Shown in pieces: positions 57,149-63,906 of a DNA stretch of 63,906 nucleotides. Every line of letters begins with the position of its first letter. The stretch's first letter is position 1. The position numbers and the translations under genes were made by a program. The notes under the pieces are model-generated. The model made no database searches, was not told the DNA's origin, and saw nothing but the letters and a program-made list of their open reading frames with translations. Origin of the DNA: Cryoendolithus antarcticus (taxonomy: Eukaryota > Ascomycota > Dothideomycetes > Cladosporiales > Cladosporiaceae); contig NAJO01000088.1 in the NCBI GenBank assembly GCA_002077065.1, positions 1-63,906 of the forward strand. Reading direction: 5' to 3'.

Positions 57149-58311
57149 AGGGTGTCTTGATGAAAGGGTACTGAATCGCTGTTGAGTGGTGAACAAGAAC
57201 CGGATGCAAACGATCCTCTAGTAGTGCTTTGGGTACAGATATCGAGATGTGCTTTCAGAGCATTGGGTCGTTGGCTCCTCATATACAAAAAGTATTTGTG
57301 GTGTCCCAGTATAGCCCCCTCTTCCATGCGGCCATGCCAAGCTTATCACAACGCAGGAGGATGTAGCCGGCTTCAAACATGCGTATTAGGCCCTAGCCTC
57401 CACCAACATGACTTTGCGGTAAAATCCGAGCAGTGAGCGCCCAGAGAAGTCTCGCAGGCCGGCCATAGATAAGGTTTGATCTCCGTCAACCGGCTCGTCG
57501 ATCTTCCACAAATCCTCTATATGAAACTTCTCTTACCAATTCGGATGTTATCTACAGGAGCTGATGAGCATGGCAGCTTTGAAGAGCGTTGCAAGCCGAG
57601 AAACCTTTACTTCCTCATAATCTGTTGATCCAACAGTACAGTCTCACCCATCCGTCCTTGTTCGATGTTCTATCAAGCTTCGAAGCGTTCGTTCGCTATG
57701 TCCCGGTCTCGTGAGATATTCCAGATATTAGAGGCGCAAGGTGCAATATTCAAGGCTATGCAAGCCGAACTGGTCTTACTAGCTCGTCCCACCCTACCGC
57801 ACCGGTGTGCTCACAGCAAGCATTACGCCGTCTTGCACTAAGTAGTATGGTTCCTCTATTCTACGATTAGTACCTGGTTGAACGGCTTTCACTACCAGGA
57901 GAATCCCGAAATTCGGAAAAGAAGATTGTCTGGAAGGCACGCCTATGCCTTTGTGCCGTCCATCTGCGACGCCGTCTATCTGCGGCAACGGAAGATTGAG
58001 CTCCACAGTGGCATCTTCCTTGCTTACCGCACGATGCGCGAATAAGCTTAGCTGTTGTGCAGTGAGACGCTGGTCTATGGCCCTTGCCGTTCACACGTTT
58101 GTCTTTCATGGATAGCAATATCGCTGCAACACCTTGCATTCGCTCTCTGCACTTTGTTGTTCCTCAAGCTGATATTGCAGAATGCTAGCATACTGATGCA
58201 ATTCCCACTTACAACCGAGTACGCCGGCTGCTGGTCCTGCATCATATCATCTGTCTGTCTGACTTGATCGTGCTTCACCTACCCGGCTTCACCCCCCACT
58301 GTCTTTGCAAC
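57149..58311. other. Gene-poor interval between divergent genes
   Basis: About 1.2 kb with no recognised coding region. Should include promoters of the two flanking divergent genes. Confidence 0.35.
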
Positions 58312-59228
58312 ATGGCAGCAGCGCGACTGGACTGTGACCAAGCACCCAGGATAAGACCAAGCGAGACGGTTCTTCCCACTTCTACTTCGGTCTACAACAC
58401 ACTATGTACGCAGTTCACGACGGCCGAGGATTCTTCCACCGGAACGACCGGGACTGCATGGTCACATGGCAATTCAACTCGAAGTACAACCAGTTCAAGC
58501 ACGTTGGCCTCCATTTCGACACTGCTGTCTTCCCGATGGGGTTACCCTGTCAAGCGCGACTAGCACAAGCACCATAACCATTTCGAGCACCACAAGTATC
58601 GAGCGTCTTGATACCACCGTCTCACGGGTACGAGACAGAGCCAGCTCAGCGGCTGGGAGCTCGTCAACGCCCAATAGCACAAGTTCTAGCCTCTCACGAG
58701 GGTCAAAGCTCATCATCATTCCCATCACCGTAATCGGTATGTTTACTTTTGTCCCACTCTTTCACCAGACTGCCAACACATCAAACAGCTACTCTGCTTA
58801 TCATAGCAGTCTTGATATTCACCATTTTACGCTGGCGTAAAGGAATCACCATCTCTGAGATCATACAATTTCGGCGACATCATCCCGACGACGTCTTACT
58901 CGGTCCGATACCACCGGAACTAGACCTCCCATTACTCCTGATCTACCGCGAATCGCGATACTCGGTCCGCTCGTCGAAGCATGCTTCTCTTCCTAGCTTT
59001 TCCGGGTTCCTAAGAAATACTGCACCTGTGCCGTCGGTAAAGGCGCCGAGACCTTCACACCAGAGTACGTACGTCAAGACGTGGAAAGCTATGCATCCAT
59101 CTCCAGCACCAACGACGTCTCTCAGAGACTGTTACGATCTCCTCGCTGGTGCTACACCACTTCCACCTGAAGCGAGGCTGCAGAGATACGCGGCTCAAGC
59201 TCAACAGGCATTGCAGCAGAGTACATAA
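58312..59228 (+). CDS. Ser/Thr-rich single-pass membrane protein, frame problem in ectodomain
   Basis: A Ser/Thr-rich region (TTAEDSSTGTTGTAWSHGNS; later SSATSTSTITISSTTS) precedes one membrane helix. The helix is formed across a 70-nt intron (58737-58806; GTATGT donor, CATAG acceptor, phase 1) as KLIIIPITVIAVLIFTILRW, followed by a basic stop-transfer RRKG-like run and a cytosolic tail of about 130 residues ending QQALQQST. The layout resembles fungal Mid2/WSC-type wall sensors, but no defining domain is visible. The N-terminal frame (ATG 58312) ends at 58563, and the frame that enters the helix opens at 58466. The two overlap without a convincing intron, so a one-base shift near 58530 or a different upstream start is needed. 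Confidence 0.5.
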
Positions 59229-60735
59229 GATTAGCAGTTGCCCAGCATTGTGACGACGTCAGAACTTCGAGACTCCTGCACTGCGCCGTTCTGGCATGAG
59301 ACGGATACGCGTCCTTTCTCTCGACGGGGTACGCCTTGCAACCGCCAGCATTACAAGACCGGTGAAGCTTGACGAACTCATTAGTGGCTATGATACAGAG
59401 GTCCAAGAACCTTGATCGAGCTGTTGGAACGTAACGACTCAAGACATGAGTGATAGATGTAAGAATGTACGCGTGCTTGGACCTAGATCATCCACTCGAG
59501 CTGCTGACTTGTGGGATTGGTGGAAATGTGTTCAGGCTGACTGTACGGTGCAATAGTACAGCATGAACGCTCTACAGTCAGGTTACGCGCTTTGCGAAAC
59601 CCTTACTTCGCGTGCGCTTATCGAGAAATTCCGGGCAGCGTCTTCGACGATTAATGAACCAATTGCTGACCTGTGCTATACTTATGCCAGTGGCCTTCGT
59701 TGTGCGTCAGCATCTAAAACCGTCTACGAGCAAGAAGATTTGGCTTACGCTGGAAAACCAAGCTTTCTGCTCTTCATTTGGGTATGGATTTGATGTGTTC
59801 TACGCAAGATCAACAAAGGCTCCACGGTGAGTAGGATTCGTTGCATACTTGGTTGAACCATGCCCTCATGATCTTGGTAGACCGCGAAGGCAATGTGCTG
59901 CGCTTTCGTGCGGTCTCGTATTGGATACTAGACCGATTGGAAAGTTGAGATGGCGCGTGTGTACCTTTATGCGATGCGTGAACAGGGTTCCTTATTAGAG
60001 GTAGTGGTGTCCTGTGGTGATCCAGGGTCACATATGGGGCCAGACGGAAGATCCTGCGTTGCTCGTGCGCAGCTAAGCTATACTGTGCGTGCACATCAAA
60101 GGAAGCATGCTGCTGGAGCAGCGAGTAGGAAGCAACGCTAGCGATGTCGCTCAAAGTCTTTCGTTGGTGTACTCGCATCCCAGAGTTGTAGCATCGTTCT
60201 TCCGGAGGCTCTCGATCTCGTGGTCGGTCAGTCCCCTCTTGGATCGCTGGTATACACCGAAGTGGCTGACGGCGTGGATTGGTTGTGTGTCTTGGCGTCA
60301 GACCTGATTCTCACAGTTGGTTATGAACACTCAGCGTGTGATGGTCCCTGAGCGCTATGGAGCATGGTCTCACAGCTGCTAGACTTCGATCTATACGATG
60401 CGCAAAGTGTCCGAAAGGTGCTGGTGGAGCCATTAGTGGTTGCACAAACCATGCACTGCAACCATCACACATGTCCGCCGCAGTGAATGGAATTGCCGGC
60501 ATTCCAGGTGAGTTGTTTCCGCCCTGGGCCAGATAAGAGTACACTGCATCTGGTGCAGCGCAAGGCCTCCGTGCTTCTTCAGGGTACAGTGATGGCGGCT
60601 TGTAGGTACATGCGATGATGGCTGGTTCCACTGGATATGGCTGAGAAAGAGTAAACATGTAACGCTCCAAATAGACACTCAGAGCTGTTCTTCGGCACCT
60701 AAATCTTATTAGCGCAGGCCTACTGGGCGTTTGGA
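59229..60735. other. Gene-poor interval with possible patatin-like start fragment
   Basis: Near 59295 the plus strand reads ATG RRIRVLSLDG followed by a GTACGC donor-like sequence. This recalls the first exon of patatin-like phospholipases (RVLSLDGGG), but no catalytic or downstream sequence follows. Otherwise no recognised gene in about 1.5 kb. Confidence 0.25.
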
Positions 60736-61128
60736 TCAACTTGCAGAGTCCAGTGGAGTCGGCAGAATGCTTTGAAGATCAGATGCTTGGTCGGGCAAAC
60801 CATGCTGGAAGGAACGGTCGTGGAGAGTACGCCCGTCAGGCTTGTTACTGCCTTCAGTCGTGTCATGGTGCTCTTTGTTACTGTGCCCATAGATCTCCGG
60901 TAGCAGCAGGTCAACAATCCACGGGACTTCTTTATCGGGATCAACAACGATATCGTTGTACACTGGCTCGGTATTGCTGCTCGAGGCATCTGATTTTAGC
61001 AAACGGGTGTTCCTCTGTCTCAATACCCTGTATGTTGCCAGATCGCGTGAGTCTCGACAGAACTGCCGGTCTTTAGCAGTCCAAGTTTCCATGAGTGGCA
61101 TCATCAGGTTTTCCAGCTGCGATTGCAA
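60736..61128 (-). CDS. Hypothetical ORF, unrecognised
   Basis: A 130-codon minus-strand frame starting MQSQLENLMMPLMETWTAKD, with a basic, Arg-rich middle (SRDLATYRVLRQRNTRLLK) and an acidic NDIVVDPDKEVPWIVDLLLP segment. The amino-acid pattern is coding-like but no family is recognised and no splice context is clear. It may be an exon of a larger gene. Confidence 0.25.
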   Translation of the reverse strand: MQSQLENLMMPLMETWTAKDRQFCRDSRDLATYRVLRQRNTRLLKSDASSSNTEPVYNDIVVDPDKEVPWIVDLLLPEIYGHSNKEHHDTTEGSNKPDGRTLHDRSFQHGLPDQASDLQSILPTPLDSAS

Positions 61129-62100
61129 CGTGGAAGTGATACACTGTTATTGTCTTGACAGCTGGACGTATGCAATCAGCGTTTTCACCGTTGCAAACGC
61201 AAGCAGTAGGGAGGTATTGGAGTGGCTAGAGAGAGGGATTCTACCAATTCAGATCGAAGATGTGTTCGATATGTGTGTAGTGATAGTTCTTTTGACAAAG
61301 TCTTGGCAAGATTTGTGTCCGACTTCCCCGCGTGTCCGACTTCCCCGCGGTTTACGTTACGTGATAGACAAGCCTTCTAGCTCATTGCGTTTTCCACAAA
61401 GCTCGTTGATGTCAATCACGCGAGTCTCCCAGTCGTCGCGCTCTGAAGTTGATCAGTAAGAGCATTCATGGGAAATAGGGATTATTCAGGTCTGTCTGTA
61501 CTTTGCGCAAGGACTGTAGCAAGGTTAGACATCCCAGTATGAGGTAGTTCCTACAGTTTTATGGAAGACCGGCCATATTTGTATGAGAGTGCTGATGTTG
61601 AGGCTGATCGCCAACATCTGGGCAGTTGCCCAAAGCTATGGGGCCTAGATCGAGTTCCGCTCACGCTTATGCACTCCTAGTGGAGCGTAGAACATTGAAT
61701 GCTCTAGATTGACTGTGATTCTTGGCTGTACCATTTTGCGTTCGCGCCTCGGGAGACACAATAGGGTGACTTGCGTGCCTCGCCACAAGAACTCGGCTAC
61801 ACATTCGATCAGCGGCTACATAGTGCAGAGAGTTCTATGAGCGCTGCGTAGCGCATACCTGGGTATATGTATAGATGACCTGCCCCAGATGTCGGTCTTT
61901 GGAAGGGTTCAGTATCATGTGGTGCTTATAACCTGACCAAAATACGAGGAAGAACGCGTTGGACAGCACGTGGATGTGGGACAACACGTGGGGGGAACAC
62001 GTGGAACAAACGCCACTTGCCGCGCTCTCCCCACCTAGATTTACGACCTATTCCACATTGAGATCGGCTCGAACTTGGCGCAATTGCATTCCCTATCGCG
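61129..62100. other. Gene-poor interval before LINE
   Basis: Apart from the small tandem repeat, no gene recognised. The 5' breakpoint of the LINE lies at about 62100. Confidence 0.35.
61317..61351. repeat. Short tandem repeat, two 17-bp units
   Basis: TGTCCGACTTCCCCGCG occurs twice in direct tandem. No further copies were seen nearby. Probably a slippage product without function. Confidence 0.5.
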
Positions 62101-63906
62101 TAGGGGAATGGCAAGGGTTACTTATGACGGCAACTACTGCACCTCGGCATCTCCCGACGAAAACGAAGGCATGCGATTGATACACAGCGCCGTGAATGAG
62201 GCAATAAGCTGGGAGAGGCGAAGTGGAGCTACCTTTGAAGAAGACAAGACCGCCTTTATCCACTTCACGCGAAGCCCGGCCCGCATTGACAACACGCCAA
62301 TCACAGTCAAGGGAGAGCAAATTGGACCAGTTGACAGCACTGAGGTCCTAGGTGTGGTAATGGACTCCAGACTCCGGTACAAGCAGCATGTAGCAAGCGC
62401 GGCAACAAGTGGCCTGAAAGCAGCTATAGCGCTGAAACGACTCCGCGGCCTCTCACCAAAAATAGCTCGAAGGCTGTTTGAGGCTACAGTCACGCCAACT
62501 GTTGACAATGCATCAAGTGTGTGGATGCATACGTGCAACACAGCCAAGGCAGCCTTCAGCCGGGTACAGAGAATTGGAGCCTAGGCTGTAACAGGCTGCT
62601 TTCGCACTGTAGGGACTGTTATTGCAGAGGCGGAAGCAAGTATACGAACAGTCCAAGAGCGACATGACATGAGAGCCGCTAAGCTTTGGATCAACATACG
62701 CACACTGCCGCAGTCCAATCCACTGACAAGACTGAATGTGAAGAGAAAGGTGAGGAGGCTTGTGTCACCCCTACAGAGGATCGCAACTCTGTACCACAAC
62801 GCAGCAATGGACAGACTAGAAGACATTGGACCCTACACATTGGCACCTTGGGAACACCGGTTACAGGCATGCATTGAGCCAGATCTAGCTAAGGCACTAA
62901 ACATAGCAAGATCTACAACAGGCATCCAGATTGTTGTAAGCTCATCTGTAAGGAACAAGATAGTGGGAGTGGGAGGCGCTATCCACGACACAGACTCAAT
63001 CCTGTACAACGGCAGGGACAAGTTATACTCAACTACAATTGGTCGACGAACAGAACAGAACCCATACACAGCTATCCTGGAAGCAATATCAGACGGCTTG
63101 CTACACCTCATCCCACGTCCGCAGAGGCGGCAGATTCATGTCCTTTCTAGTGATCAAGGCGCACCCCAAGCAATCAGCAATCTAAAACATCAGTCTGGCC
63201 AGTCAACCATCATGCAAATTTGCCAAGAAGTGAAGTACCTAAGGGGACGAGGGAATGTGGTGAGCCTGCACTGGACGCCACATAGCCAAGATTTTAAGCT
63301 TAGACAGAAGGCAAAAGTAGCGGCTCAAAACGCTACAGAGAAGGACTGTGTACCTCAGGTGCAGCGGAAAACAGCCAAGTCGACGTTGATGAGTGCGCAG
63401 AGGAGGAAGAAGAAACCATGCGGACTAGACACCAATACTGGCCAGCACCTCCGTCGCATAGACACGGGTCTGCCAGGACCCCATACCTGCCTTCTGTACA
63501 ACTCTTTGAAGCGTAGACAGGTAAGCATCCTAGCACAGCTCCGCACTGGCATGTCCCGGTTGAACGGTTACCTACACGGCATAAACGCAGCAGAGACAGA
63601 CCAATGTGCATGTGAACAGGAAAAGGAGACGGTAGAGCACTCTCTCCTACGATGCAAGCCATGGGAGACGCAGCGACAGCAGCTACTTCAACTAGCAGAG
63701 ACGAGACAAGGCAAATTATCGTGCCTCCTTGGGGGAAAGACGCGGCTAGACAACAAGGACTGGACACCAAATATGAAGGCAGTGCAAATGAGCATTGATT
63801 TTGTAATAAGTACAGGTCGTCTCAACACCCAGATGACTACGCAAAGCACGCAAGGCACACAATGTACTCAAGGCACACAAGGCACACAGGGCACACAAGG
63901 CACACA
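62100..63906 (+). mobile_element. Tad1-like non-LTR retrotransposon (LINE), 5'-truncated
   Basis: One plus-strand frame reads the last part of a reverse transcriptase (AISWERRSGATFEEDKTAFI, then EVLGVVMDSRLRYKQHV and ALKRLRGLSPKIARRLFEAT). It is interrupted by TAG at 62582-62584 where relatives have Gln, and continues into an RNase H region (VRNKIVGVGGAIHDTD, ILEAISDGL, VLSSDQGAPQAIS, VVSLHWTPHSQDF). At the C-terminus is a Cys/His segment (CACEQEKETVEHSLLRCKPW). RNase H residues appear altered (Ser where the first Asp is expected). After codon 63840 the sequence turns into tandem CAAGGCACA-type units that continue past the window end, as in 3' tails of Tad/I-clade LINEs. 5' truncation, stop and altered active site mean it is not autonomous. 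Confidence 0.75.
63846..63906 (+). repeat. Tandem AAGGCACAC-type repeat at LINE 3' tail
   Basis: About six imperfect 9-10 bp units based on CAAGGCACA, running off the window. Read through, they encode repeated Thr-Gln-Gly-Thr. Position directly after the retrotransposon suggests a 3' tail microsatellite. Confidence 0.6.

Noticed and set aside
59290..59320. Start of a patatin-like phospholipase
   Set aside because: Only about ten residues resemble the family; nothing downstream supports a catalytic domain.

Overview
The window looks like accessory, possibly subtelomere-derived DNA of a filamentous ascomycete (Pezizomycotina; Dothideomycetes is my guess, not shown). Genes have many short introns (mostly 42-83 nt) with GT-AG or occasional GC-AG ends and CTRAY-like branch sites. 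Families are typically fungal: Zn2Cys6 regulators, an MFS sugar transporter, a Pth11-like rhodopsin-domain receptor, AA9-CBM1, beta-mannosidase, questin oxidase, a hydrophobin-like protein and a Tad1-type LINE. No prokaryotic operons, CRISPR arrays, rRNA or convincing tRNA genes were seen.

Layout. 1-4.7 kb: two Zn2Cys6 transcription factors in tail-to-tail orientation, both rebuilt with in-frame splice models. 4.7-8 kb: gene-poor DNA with small palindromes. 8-13.3 kb: a graveyard of truncated relics packed end to end (P-loop ATPase, NACHT STAND protein, DUF3638/3645 protein, Atg22). 13.3-15.1 kb: an intact four-exon sugar transporter. 15.1-18.5 kb: gene-poor, with an interstitial TTAGGG tract and a hairpin. 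18.5-20.3 kb: ankyrin relic and a fragment of a conserved fungal C-terminal domain. 20.6-23.2 kb: intact GH2 beta-mannosidase. 23.7-25.3 kb: M24 aminopeptidase relic and a 542-bp terminal-inverted-repeat element. 26-31 kb: hypothetical protein, secreted SsuA/THI5-like binding protein, Pth11-like receptor. 32-39 kb: SGNH esterase relic, SnoaL-like protein, kinase-ankyrin relic, and questin oxidase with an inverted partial duplicate. 39.4-44.4 kb: secreted BNR (sialidase-like) protein, an unknown coding relic and an AA9-CBM1 LPMO. 44.4-51.3 kb: mostly gene-poor, with fragments. 51.3-53.2 kb: a compositionally distinct island with a ruined DEDDh-exonuclease-like reading on the minus strand. 54.7-59.2 kb: hydrophobin-like protein, a Cys/Ser-rich secreted protein with a duplicated exon module, and a Ser/Thr-rich single-pass protein. 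62.1 kb to the end: 5'-truncated Tad1-like LINE.

Function. The intact genes suit a plant- or polymer-associated lifestyle: polysaccharide attack (AA9-CBM1, beta-mannosidase, BNR protein), sugar uptake, surface or secreted proteins, environmental sensing, and one secondary-metabolite-type oxidase. They do not form one pathway. Many relics carry isolated in-frame TAG/TGA codons explained by C:G-to-T:A transitions, as expected from RIP-like mutation or neutral decay. The least explained piece is the 51.3-53.2 kb island.
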